DNA of 64,000 bases from Flavobacteriales bacterium (lineage in GTDB: Bacteria; Bacteroidota; Bacteroidia; Flavobacteriales; Flavobacteriaceae), in assembly GCA_018335925.1 (NCBI GenBank), contig JAGXRF010000064.1, positions 62,001 through 126,000 on the forward strand, read 5' to 3'. Shown piece after piece: positions 24,276 through 31,669 of the stretch (position 1 is its first letter; every line of letters starts with the position of its first letter). The notes below the pieces were generated by a model. The model saw nothing but the letters and a program-made list of their open reading frames with translations. It was not told the origin of the DNA and ran no database searches. A program made the position numbers and the translations under genes.

Positions 24276-24758
24276 TTATTTTTTAACAAAAATTGCTGTG
24301 CAATAAGGTTTGTTGTCAGAACTATAAGTAACGGAAACTCCTATGTGAGTAAATTCTCCCAATAATGTTTGTTGGTGTAAGTTGCTTCTTATCCACGCAT
24401 TAACAATAGCGTTGGCACTTTTAATGTTATAAGCAAGATTTTCAGAAACTTCTTTAGCACCAAAACTTGATTTAATTGTTTGTGCTCTTTGAGAAAAATT
24501 GTCGTGACTAAATCTATTATTCTCTATCATGTACCAGTTATGCTCTTCAGAAATGCTAGAAATATGAGCTACTAACTCGATGGGAGGTAGGTTATTTAAA
24601 ATTCTATAATCATTTATTTTTTCAAAAATTTGATATTCTTTCTCTGTAAAATTATAATCTTTTAGTTGTATTTTAGAGGATTCAATTGATTCCTCTGAGC
24701 TACAACTTACAAGCATAAAAATTCCGTATACCATTGGTATTAATAGGTTAAGTCTCAT
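24276..24758 (-). CDS. Second CAP-domain lipoprotein
   Basis: A 160-residue lipoprotein (lipobox MLVSC) with a CAP/SCP domain collinear with that at 21300: IFEKINDYRILNNLPPIEL, EEHNWYM, FSHDNFSQRAQ, VSENLAYNIKSANAIVNAWIRS, IGVSVTYSSDNKPYCTAIF. The two share the SENLA(F/Y)NI core and the same architecture, so they are paralogues now separated by folD and ffh. Unlike the first copy it lacks a TAGGGT element. Its upstream region instead has a run of about fourteen A residues directly before the ATG and two palindromes (24797-24827). It has its own strong terminator. Function unknown. Confidence 0.85.
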   Translation of the reverse strand: MRLNLLIPMVYGIFMLVSCSSEESIESSKIQLKDYNFTEKEYQIFEKINDYRILNNLPPIELVAHISSISEEHNWYMIENNRFSHDNFSQRAQTIKSSFGAKEVSENLAYNIKSANAIVNAWIRSNLHQQTLLGEFTHIGVSVTYSSDNKPYCTAIFVKK

Positions 24759-24796
24759 TTTTTTTTTTTTAGTTTTTAGTTAAAAATCGTTTGGGC

Positions 24797-24827
24797 AAAA
24801 AGTACTTTTTAATAAAAACAGCTGTTT
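24797..24827. promoter_or_regulatory. Twin palindromes upstream of the second CAP gene
   Basis: AAAAAGTACTTTTT (14-bp perfect palindrome, 24797-24810), five bases, then AAACAGCTGTTT (12-bp perfect palindrome, 24816-24827). They lie between divergent lipoprotein genes and overlap a near -7 sequence TACTTTTTG on the minus strand. Possible operator; AT-rich chance palindromes cannot be excluded. Confidence 0.35.
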
Positions 24828-24946
24828 GGGGTATTTGAAATGAATTACGTTAATTTTTATTTCTTGTTTTTTTTAGAAATAAATTTTTTGTTTTTTTTAT
24901 GATTTAGGATGTTTTAATTTTTTTTCAAAAAAAAATTTAACGATGG

Positions 24947-24975
24947 TAGGGTAAATGGTTTTAATGTTGTTTTAT
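24947..24975 (+). promoter_or_regulatory. Candidate ECF-sigma promoter of the DUF4382-like lipoprotein
   Basis: TAGGGT at 24947-24952, 14 bases, TTGTTTTAT at 24967-24975; the ATG follows 24 bases later. Same element and spacing as at 20155 and 21248, about 4-5 kb away. Confidence 0.6.
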
Positions 24976-24999
24976 GAGTATAACTTTAATATCTATATC

Positions 25000-25692
25000 A
25001 TGAAAACATTTAAAATTTTAGTAGGATTATTTTTAGTAGTGGGCTTGGTTTCTTGTTCAAATAATGACGAAGCTGATACACAACAAAAAAATTTAAGAAT
25101 CAATGCAAAGTCAACTTTTTCAGGGTTAAGTGGCAAATCAGCAAATCAATCTTTTGCAACAGGGGTTTTATTGGAATCTTTTAAAATTAACATTAAAGAA
25201 ATTGAATTTGAGACATCAGAAGATATTTATGGGGATGATGAGGAGTTTGAATTAAAAGGACCTTTTGAATTGAATTTACTAAATACACAACAAACTGTAG
25301 TAGAAGTAAATGTGCCTAACGGAGTTTATGAAGAAGTGAAATTTAAAATGGACAAAAACAAAAAGTCTACTAGCAGTATGTTTAACAAGTCCATTGAAAT
25401 AAAAGGTACTATTAATGGGGTTCCGTTTATTTTTTGGCATAATGCTGAACAAGAATTTGAAATTGATTACGAAGATATAGGCCAAAGTTTAGTGATTAAT
25501 AACAACTCCGCAGTGATTAGCTTTGATTTTGATTTGAATTCTGTAATTGCTAGTGTAAACTTGACCAATGCAACAGATAATAACAATGATGGTTTAATTG
25601 AAATTAGTCCAATGGATACTGATGGGAACAATGCATTGGCTAATTTGATTATTTTAAAAATAGAACAATACACTGATTTACTAGATGACTAG
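25000..25692 (+). CDS. DUF4382-like lipoprotein
   Basis: A 230-residue lipoprotein (MKTFKILVGLFLVVGLVSC, lipidated Cys ~19). The body is beta-rich and resembles DUF4382: KINIKEIEFETSEDIYG, FELNLLNTQQTVVEVNVPNGVYEEVKFKMDKN, then a strand-rich half with many Asn/Asp and a closing IKGTINGVPFIF domain. No catalytic motif. The track's start at 24955 falls in the candidate promoter, so the ATG at 25000 is used. The TAGGGT-N14-TTGTTTTAT element links it to the ECF locus despite folD and ffh lying between. Surface or periplasmic location is inferred from the lipobox; function unknown. Confidence 0.72.
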   Translation: MKTFKILVGLFLVVGLVSCSNNDEADTQQKNLRINAKSTFSGLSGKSANQSFATGVLLESFKINIKEIEFETSEDIYGDDEEFELKGPFELNLLNTQQTVVEVNVPNGVYEEVKFKMDKNKKSTSSMFNKSIEIKGTINGVPFIFWHNAEQEFEIDYEDIGQSLVINNNSAVISFDFDLNSVIASVNLTNATDNNNDGLIEISPMDTDGNNALANLIILKIEQYTDLLDD

Positions 25693-25710
25693 TTAAAGTT
25701 AGATTTATAA

Positions 25711-25742
25711 AAAAAGCTGCTTTATAGAGCAGCTTTTTTTTG
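25711..25742 (+). terminator. Terminator after the DUF4382-like gene
   Basis: AAAAAGCTGCT/AGCAGCTTTTT 11-bp stem, 6-base loop, followed by TTTTTTTT. Confidence 0.9.
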
Positions 25743-25813
25743 TTATTTTTTACTTTGGATGTAAAACAGATTCGTGGTCATCTTTCTAATCAGTGTCATC
25801 CATGAATAAAAAA

Positions 25814-26506
25814 CTAATTCAAAATACCTGCAAGTTCTTTTTCTGTAAGCGAACGATATTTTCCTAGCGGAACATCTAATGTAATATGCATGATTCTAAT
25901 ACGTTTTAATGCCACTACTTCATAGTCTAAATATTCGCACATTCTTCTAATTTGTCGGTTTAAGCCTTGGGTAAGTACAATTCTAAACACCTTGCTACTA
26001 ATTCGCTCCACCTTACATTTTTTGGTAATAGTTCCTAAAATCGGGATACCATTGCTCATTTTTTGTATGAACTCGTCAGTAATTTTTTGATCCACCGTTA
26101 CAATGTATTCCTTTTCATGGTTGTGCTGACTTTGTAAAATTTCGTTCACAATATCACCATCATTGGTCAGTAAAATCAACCCCTCACTGTTTTTATCTAA
26201 TCTTCCAATTGGAAAAATTCGCTGACCATAGGAAACAAAATCCACAATGTTATCTTTTACCGAAGTATTGGTAGTGCACTCTATACCTATTGGTTTATTT
26301 AAGGCTAAATAAACTCTTTTTGGTTTCTCTCCTATTCGTTTACCATCTATCAAAATTTTATCTGCATCAGAAACTTTAGTGCCTAAAGTTGCGATATTGC
26401 CATTCACTAATACTCGCTCTTGTTCAATGATTTTATCCGCTTCTCTTCTAGAACAAAAACCAGTTTCTGCTAAAAATTTATTCAATCTTTTTAATTCGTT
26501 TTCCAT
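25814..26506 (-). CDS. rluF: 23S rRNA pseudouridine synthase (RluF/RluB/RsuA family)
   Basis: A 230-residue cytoplasmic enzyme that isomerises uridine in 23S rRNA. The N-terminal S4 RNA-binding domain (LNKFLAETGFCSRREADKIIEQERVLVNG, residues 6-34) precedes the catalytic domain with the RsuA-family motif GRLDKNSEGLILLTND; the Asp at about 101 is the nucleophile. The C-terminus has the GLNRQIRRMCEYLDYEV segment. The family is secure, and the RluF assignment rests on the compact form and the GIECTTN loop. Start ATG 26506: a TATTTTTG box ends four bases before it, so the mRNA is likely leaderless or nearly so and the earlier start in the track is impossible. Confidence 0.85.
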   Translation of the reverse strand: MENELKRLNKFLAETGFCSRREADKIIEQERVLVNGNIATLGTKVSDADKILIDGKRIGEKPKRVYLALNKPIGIECTTNTSVKDNIVDFVSYGQRIFPIGRLDKNSEGLILLTNDGDIVNEILQSQHNHEKEYIVTVDQKITDEFIQKMSNGIPILGTITKKCKVERISSKVFRIVLTQGLNRQIRRMCEYLDYEVVALKRIRIMHITLDVPLGKYRSLTEKELAGILN

Positions 26507-26510
26507 GATG

Positions 26511-26518
26511 CAAAAATA
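26511..26518 (-). promoter_or_regulatory. Candidate -7 box of rluF (near-leaderless)
   Basis: TATTTTTG on the minus strand ends four bases before the ATG, so transcription would start at or next to the start codon. Confidence 0.5.
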
Positions 26519-26559
26519 CCAAATGCACTCCAATGTTTTTATAATTAATTGATAGCACT

Positions 26560-26567
26560 TATCTTTG
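26560..26567 (+). promoter_or_regulatory. Candidate -7 box of the secreted subtilase
   Basis: TATCTTTG, 18 bases before ATG 26586, with a T-rich -33 region (TTTTTA) 19 bases upstream. The track's TTG start at 26565 lies in this box. Confidence 0.55.
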
Positions 26568-26585
26568 AACAAATCATTACATAAA

Positions 26586-28241
26586 ATGAGACAATTTTTA
26601 CTATTTATCTTGATTTTTTCTGGCCTGCAAATTCTATTAGCCCAATCAAGAAAAAATGATTTGCATTTTGAAAACGATGGAGCTCATGAGATTTATATTT
26701 CCTTTTCCAAAGAGAGTATCCCAAAAAGCACCAATCTGGATTGGTTAACAACTTTGTTACAAACCAATAACTACCAATTAGAACCAGCAATTAATTTTTC
26801 TGAAAATCATTGGGAATATTTGAACCATCAATCCAAAAAAAATGTTGGTAGTAGTAAATCCGTGCAGCAATTAAAAACTATTTTCCGATTAAATTATCAA
26901 GCAACTAATGTGAATTTAATGGAAATTGCTAAAAAAATAGAAGAGAAAAATACAGTTCAATATGTTTCATTGGTAGCCAAAACCCCGATTGCTCCACCAG
27001 CATTTGATATTCCACCTATTTCAAGCAACTTACAAAGTTTACAAACCTACTTAAATGCCAATCCAGGCTTAAATGTGCAAGCTTTGTGGAACCAAAACAT
27101 TATTGGAAATGGTATAAGAATTAGAAATGTAGAATACGGATTTAATAAAAACCATGAAGAATTTCACCAAACCAATATTTTTCTAGCTCCAGGTACTACC
27201 ATTCATGCAGATGCTAGTTTCGATTTTACGGAACATGGAACCGGAACCTTTGGCATTGTTTATGGCCATGCGGGAAATTATGGTGTCACTGGAATTGCAC
27301 ACGGTGCAACGGAATGTATTTTATACCCTGAATGGCAACAAACCGGTTATAACAGGATATTGGCTGTTAATTTATCTATCCAAGCTTCTGTGGCAGGAGA
27401 TATTATTGTGTATGAAATGCAAACTGGTGGTGTTGGAGTAAGTACTAATTATGTACCTGCTGAATTTAACCAAGTGATTTGGGATTTAACAAAAGCAGCT
27501 ACAGATGCTGGAATCATTGTAGTTGCTGCTGCTGGAAATGGAAACCAAAATTTAGATCATCCGGATTATGCCAACTATATGAATCGAGGAAATAGTGGGG
27601 CAATAATTGTTGGTGCTGGAACTGCAGATATACTTCACAACAGAATTTGGTATAGTACTTTTGGTAACAGAGTGGATGTTCAAGGCTGGGGAGTTAACGT
27701 ACAAACATCAGGATTCAACTCCATCAATCAAACCCATCAATTTGGAGGTGATTTTAACCAAAGTTATCGTACTTTTTCAGGAACAAGTTCGGCAACCGCA
27801 ATGATAGGTCCTACAGTTGCATTGCTTTTACAACTTTACAAAAACCTGAACAACAACCAATTGTTAACCGGAGAACAATTAAGAAACTTGATGCAACAAA
27901 CGGGAATTGCTCAAGGAACTGGTACTACCGGAAATATTGGTCCATTTCCGAATTTGTTGGCTGCTGCCAATCATATACAAACCCTATCGGAAAACACTAT
28001 TTACAACCAATCAATTTTTAGCATATACCCAAATCCAGCCAACGATCGGATTGAATTATTTTGGGATAAACAGTCTCCAAATAGTGCTTCTTATCAAATA
28101 TTAAATGCTTTAGGACAAATAGTACAAATAGGGGTATACTCAAACCAACCAATTTCGATTCAAAACCTTTCGAAAGGTTTGAATTACTTACAAATAAATA
28201 CAGAAGAAGCGGTTATTAATAAAAAGTTTATTAAGAATTAG
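26586..28241 (+). CDS. Secreted subtilase-like serine peptidase with T9SS type A sorting domain
   Basis: A 551-residue secreted protein. Signal peptide (MRQFLLFILIFSGLQILLAQ), a propeptide-like region (~20-150), an S8 peptidase domain (~155-455) and a C-terminal type A sorting domain (~470-551; IYPNPANDRIELFW, LNALGQIVQIG, KKFIKN) for export through the type IX system. His is in EHGTGTFG (~217), the oxyanion Asn in AAAGNGNQN (~319) and Ser in FSGTSSATAMI (~399). At the Asp position the sequence reads NVEYGFNKNHEEF, so the first member of the triad is Glu (~182). From memory, related Bacteroidota proteins share this segment. Active protease or degenerate binding domain are both possible. Confidence 0.87.
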   Translation: MRQFLLFILIFSGLQILLAQSRKNDLHFENDGAHEIYISFSKESIPKSTNLDWLTTLLQTNNYQLEPAINFSENHWEYLNHQSKKNVGSSKSVQQLKTIFRLNYQATNVNLMEIAKKIEEKNTVQYVSLVAKTPIAPPAFDIPPISSNLQSLQTYLNANPGLNVQALWNQNIIGNGIRIRNVEYGFNKNHEEFHQTNIFLAPGTTIHADASFDFTEHGTGTFGIVYGHAGNYGVTGIAHGATECILYPEWQQTGYNRILAVNLSIQASVAGDIIVYEMQTGGVGVSTNYVPAEFNQVIWDLTKAATDAGIIVVAAAGNGNQNLDHPDYANYMNRGNSGAIIVGAGTADILHNRIWYSTFGNRVDVQGWGVNVQTSGFNSINQTHQFGGDFNQSYRTFSGTSSATAMIGPTVALLLQLYKNLNNNQLLTGEQLRNLMQQTGIAQGTGTTGNIGPFPNLLAAANHIQTLSENTIYNQSIFSIYPNPANDRIELFWDKQSPNSASYQILNALGQIVQIGVYSNQPISIQNLSKGLNYLQINTEEAVINKKFIKN

Positions 28242-29067
28242 TTTTTAAAAATTGCACCAATGCTTCATACATTGCAAGGTCATGCATGCTATGCCCTGCT
28301 CCGTTGGTGGTATAAAACTGAACTTGCGTAATTTGTTTGGCAATTTTTTCAGCTTCTGCAAAAAAAACTACCTCATCTAATGTATCATGTGCTTGAAAAA
28401 TAGGAATATTTATTTTTTCCGCAAATCGAGCACCTGTAAATTCATTTATCATCACCTGAAATCTTTGTTCAATATAAGCATCAAAAGCTTGACGCATTTT
28501 TGGAGAAGCTTTTAAAATTTGATAATAATTATCTAACAAAACTCGCATATCTGATGGGGCACCCAATAATCCGACTTTTTGTAGTTGGTGATTTGGATGC
28601 AAATGGCACCAATACAAAACCGCTGTTGCACCAATAGAATGACCTACCATATAATTTGGTTGAACTTTTTCGTACACTTTATGAATAAATTGTTCGTATT
28701 TAGGAACTGAAAAGTACTTTTCGGAACTCATGCCATGTGCAGGAGCTTCTAAAGCATACACTTCAAAATTGTGGCCTAATAATTTTTGAATCAACAGCTG
28801 CCATCTGGCTGCATTGCTATTCCAACCGTGTACCAACAGTACTTTATGAGTACCTTTTCCCCATTGATACAAAGGTATTTGATGGTCTTTTAAAAACTCT
28901 AAATCCAATTTTGCATCTTGCAAAAATTTTGGCATTTCATAGATTCTGTAATTCCCTTTGGAAGGTTTGCTAAAAAAATGATGCATCCAATGCAATGTTC
29001 TTTTTGGAGAAAAAAAACAAAGTAGTCGAAGCCAAATGGCAATTAGATGGAGAACGATTTTTTGCAT
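28231..29067 (-). CDS. Alpha/beta hydrolase
   Basis: A 278-residue hydrolase. The N-terminus is hydrophobic and basic (KIVLHLIAIWLRLLCFF), suggesting membrane association. The core has HGWNSNAARW (oxyanion loop), the nucleophile elbow VGHSIGATAV (Ser ~142), an acid candidate in HDTLDEVV and the catalytic His in NGAGHSMHD near the C-terminus. Substrate unknown; esterase or lipase-type activity is likely. The start is set at ATG 29067, which lies only 13 bases after the terminator hairpin of the upstream coiled-coil gene, with no promoter between. Its 3' end overlaps the subtilase 3' end by 11 bases on the opposite strand. Confidence 0.82.
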   Translation of the reverse strand: MQKIVLHLIAIWLRLLCFFSPKRTLHWMHHFFSKPSKGNYRIYEMPKFLQDAKLDLEFLKDHQIPLYQWGKGTHKVLLVHGWNSNAARWQLLIQKLLGHNFEVYALEAPAHGMSSEKYFSVPKYEQFIHKVYEKVQPNYMVGHSIGATAVLYWCHLHPNHQLQKVGLLGAPSDMRVLLDNYYQILKASPKMRQAFDAYIEQRFQVMINEFTGARFAEKINIPIFQAHDTLDEVVFFAEAEKIAKQITQVQFYTTNGAGHSMHDLAMYEALVQFLKTNS

Positions 29068-29069
29068 AA

Positions 29070-29112
29070 TTAAAAATAAAAAATCCACTTAACACAATGC
29101 TAAGTGGATTTT
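29070..29112 (-). terminator. Terminator after the coiled-coil gene
   Basis: AAATCCACTTA/TAAGTGGATTT perfect 11-bp stem with a 9-base loop; the minus strand continues TTTTTTATTTTTA. The hydrolase ATG follows at once. Confidence 0.88.
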
Positions 29113-29130
29113 AAATTAATAGGTTATTTA

Positions 29131-29913
29131 TTAAGAAATACTTTGAAACAAAGCATCCATTTTTTCTTTTTCTTCTCTAGCCAACACGTTGTCAACCAAA
29201 ATTCTACCACTGTGCTCATCAATTAAAATTTTCTTACGAGCAGCAATTTCTACTTGGGTTTGAGGTGGAATGGTAAAGAATGATCCGTTTGCAGCTCCTC
29301 TTTCGATAGACACTACTGCCAATCCATTTCGAACGCTACTTCTGATTCTTTTGTATGCATTTAACAACCTCTCTTCAATTTTCTCTGCATATTCTGCTGA
29401 CTTGGCTACCAAAAAGTCTTCTTCTTTTTGGGTTTCAGCCATGATATTGTCTAACTCAGCTTTTTTGTGGGTTAAATGCTCTTTCTTTTGGTCTAAAGTT
29501 TCTTTAGTTTTCGCAATTTGGTCTTTTTTAAATTCAGAAGAAGCTTTTGCTTCTTTGATTTTCTTTTCTGCCAATTGGATTTCAAGTTCTTGGAATTCTA
29601 CTTCTTTGGTTAAAGAGTTGAATTCTCTGTTATTGCGAACATTTTTTTGTTGCTCGTTGTATTTTTTAATCAATTCTTTGTGGTCCTCAATAGCATTTTT
29701 ACGCGATTTGATTTCCTCATCAATGTTAGACAAGTCGTTTTGCATTTTTTCTAACCTCGATTCTAATCCAGCAACTTCGTCTTCTAAGTCTCTAACTTCT
29801 AACGGAAGTTCTCCTCTTACATTTCTAATTTCGTCAATTTTGGAATCAATAAGTTGTAAATCATACAGTGCTCTTAACTTTTCTTCTACACTGATTTCTA
29901 AGGTATTTGCCAT
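29131..29913 (-). CDS. DUF164/C4-zinc-ribbon family coiled-coil protein lacking the cysteines
   Basis: A 260-residue cytoplasmic protein. Residues ~10-180 form a long antiparallel coiled coil rich in Lys, Glu and Gln, as in chlamydial CT398 and Helicobacter HP0958 relatives, which act as chaperones or scaffolds. The C-terminal zinc-ribbon scaffold is recognisable (FFTIPPQTQVEIAARKKILIDEHSGRILVDN), but all four cysteine positions are replaced and the protein contains no cysteine, so it cannot bind zinc in the usual way. It follows the Nif3-like gene after three bases, a common flavobacterial pair, so they are cotranscribed. Role inferred from family only. Confidence 0.85.
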   Translation of the reverse strand: MANTLEISVEEKLRALYDLQLIDSKIDEIRNVRGELPLEVRDLEDEVAGLESRLEKMQNDLSNIDEEIKSRKNAIEDHKELIKKYNEQQKNVRNNREFNSLTKEVEFQELEIQLAEKKIKEAKASSEFKKDQIAKTKETLDQKKEHLTHKKAELDNIMAETQKEEDFLVAKSAEYAEKIEERLLNAYKRIRSSVRNGLAVVSIERGAANGSFFTIPPQTQVEIAARKKILIDEHSGRILVDNVLAREEKEKMDALFQSIS

Positions 29914-29916
29914 ATG

Positions 29917-31011
29917 CTAATAATACTTTACAGGATTGGTATTTATTTCGGATAAAATGATGGCAAAATTAGTGAATTTTTTCTTTAAAAAATCAACCAT
30001 ATAATTTTTTGTAAATATCTCACTTTCATAGTGTCCGATATCTAATAACAAGATTTGATTTTCTGCTTGATAAAAATCGTGGTATTTTAAGTCTGCAGTA
30101 ACCAACACATCGGCTCCTTTTGCTTTAGCCGCTTGGATGGCAAAAGCCCCAGAGCCACCTAAAACTGCAACTTTTTGAATGGTTTCTTGGTGTATTTTTG
30201 AATGTTTGATAACACTTGCCGAAAAGGTGTTTTTTACCAATTTTAAGAACTCTTTGGTTGGCATTGCTTTTTCAAAACTCCCGATTTTACCCAAGCCAGT
30301 GGTATTTAATTCGTTTTGTAATTGGTAAATTTCGTAGGCTACTTCTTCGTAAACATGGTTCTCAAACAATGCTTGTAGCACTTGCCTTTCTAAATACTTT
30401 TCAAAAGTGACTTCAATTTTGACTTCTTTTGCTGTTTCTCTCACAAACTTTTGTCCGATTACCGGATTACTCCATTCGTTTCCTTTGTAGGTGCCAACAC
30501 CTTCAGAAGTAAAGCTACACTCGATATAATTACCTATGCTACCAGCTCCAGCGGCAAATAATGCTTGCATTAGTTTGTCTTTATTTTCTGGAATGGTAAA
30601 AGTGATTAATTTATATATAAACTGTTTTTTGGGAATTAATATTTTGGATTGTTCGATGCCCAATGCTTTTAACATGATATCGTTTACCCCTAAAAAATGA
30701 TTGTCTAAGGCTGTGTGAACCGCATAAATGGCAATATCGTTTTTGATGGCTTTAAGTATGCTTCTTTCTACATAATTTTTACCTGTTAGCTTTTTAATTC
30801 CCTGAAACCAAATTGGGTGAAAACACACCACCAAATTGCATTTTTTTTGGATGGCCTCGTCTATCACTTCTTCCAATGCATCATGACAAACCAATATGCC
30901 TGAAATTTCCATTTCGGTATTGCCAACCAATAAGCCTACATTATCAAAATCTTCTGCAGTTGCCAAAGGAGCCAAAACATCTAATTCCGGTAAAATTTCT
31001 TTTAAATACAT
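29917..31011 (-). CDS. Nif3-like dinuclear-metal-centre protein (YbgI/NIF3 family)
   Basis: A 364-residue cytoplasmic protein of the NIF3/YbgI family, with an inserted PII-like domain between the two NIF3 halves, as in Gram-positive and Bacteroidota members. Metal-site residues are visible in VVCFHPIWF and YAVHTALDN (first half) and LVTADLKYHDF and DIGHYESE (second half). Members form hexameric toroids with two metals per subunit; proposed roles include GTP cyclohydrolase-like chemistry, none settled. Start ATG 31011 gives MYLKEILPELDVLAP, the conserved N-terminus; the track start adds 15 unsupported codons. First gene of a two-gene unit with the coiled-coil protein. Confidence 0.9.
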   Translation of the reverse strand: MYLKEILPELDVLAPLATAEDFDNVGLLVGNTEMEISGILVCHDALEEVIDEAIQKKCNLVVCFHPIWFQGIKKLTGKNYVERSILKAIKNDIAIYAVHTALDNHFLGVNDIMLKALGIEQSKILIPKKQFIYKLITFTIPENKDKLMQALFAAGAGSIGNYIECSFTSEGVGTYKGNEWSNPVIGQKFVRETAKEVKIEVTFEKYLERQVLQALFENHVYEEVAYEIYQLQNELNTTGLGKIGSFEKAMPTKEFLKLVKNTFSASVIKHSKIHQETIQKVAVLGGSGAFAIQAAKAKGADVLVTADLKYHDFYQAENQILLLDIGHYESEIFTKNYMVDFLKKKFTNFAIILSEINTNPVKYY

Positions 31012-31109
31012 GTGTTTGATTTTAGGTGTATAAAAATACGCATTTGAACCAAACAAATACCAAACTGCAATTTTGTCTCTACTTTACTACATATCAATAC
31101 ATTAATCTG

Positions 31110-31189
31110 AAAAATTGTCGCAGTTCAACAAAGAAATTATGACAATTTTTCCAACAAATTGCTTTGGTATTTCATTTGTTTAATACCAA
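31110..31189. promoter_or_regulatory. Two inverted repeats upstream of hsp20
   Basis: A 10-bp perfect repeat AAAAATTGTC (31110-31119) / GACAATTTTT (31141-31150), and an 8-bp perfect repeat TTGGTATT (31164-31171) / AATACCAA (31182-31189). They lie 36-115 bases before the hsp20 ATG, in a region with no TAnnTTTG box. Likely operator or alternative promoter for stress control; not the CIRCE sequence. Confidence 0.5.
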
Positions 31190-31224
31190 TCAAAAATGAT
31201 TGTTTAACTTAAATTATAAGAGAT

Positions 31225-31662
31225 ATGACACTAATCAAAAGAAACCCTGCTTTGAACTTTCCAAGCATTTTTGAAGAGTTCTTAAAACCAGATTTTTTTG
31301 GTGGTATGCAAAATTTTACCGGCAATGTTCCTGCGGTAAATATTTTGGAAAATGATACTAATTTTATGGTAGAATTGGCTGCTCCAGGTTTGAAAAAAGA
31401 AGATTTTGAGGTAGAGGTAGACCAACAAATATTAACCATTTCGGCTGAAGTAAAAAATGAAGTTAACGAAACTTCGGAAAACGGAAAATACTCCAGAAGA
31501 GAATTCAGCTACCAATCTTTTAAAAGATCTTTTAACTTACCTGAAACCGTGAATGAAGAGCAAATAGCAGCTACTTACGAAAACGGGGTTTTAAAAGTTA
31601 TGCTTCCTAAAAAAGAGGAAGTATTGCCAAAACCAAAAAAATTAATTTCTATTGAAGGATAA
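31225..31662 (+). CDS. Small heat-shock protein, Hsp20/alpha-crystallin family
   Basis: A 145-residue ATP-independent holdase chaperone. The alpha-crystallin domain spans about residues 35-130: PAVNILENDTNFMVELAAPGLKKEDFEVEVDQQ, ILTISAEVK, YSRREFSYQSFKRSFNLPETV, ENGVLKVMLPKKEE (the conserved A-x-x-x-n-GVL motif). The N-terminus is short, consistent with IbpA-like oligomers. The upstream region carries two inverted repeats but no vegetative box, which suggests stress-controlled expression. Monocistronic, ending in a terminator. Confidence 0.95.
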   Translation: MTLIKRNPALNFPSIFEEFLKPDFFGGMQNFTGNVPAVNILENDTNFMVELAAPGLKKEDFEVEVDQQILTISAEVKNEVNETSENGKYSRREFSYQSFKRSFNLPETVNEEQIAATYENGVLKVMLPKKEEVLPKPKKLISIEG

Positions 31663-31669
31663 TGAACCA

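Noticed and set aside
24900-24946. A/T-only hairpin of poly-T and poly-A runs before the DUF4382-like gene
   Set aside because: Homopolymer runs in a very AT-rich gap pair by composition alone and lack a GC stem, so I do not call it a terminator.
29270-29920. A 216-codon plus-strand ORF
   Set aside because: It is the antisense shadow of the Lys/Glu-rich coiled coil at 29131-29913; its Ser/Phe/Leu-rich composition is the expected mirror of such coding.
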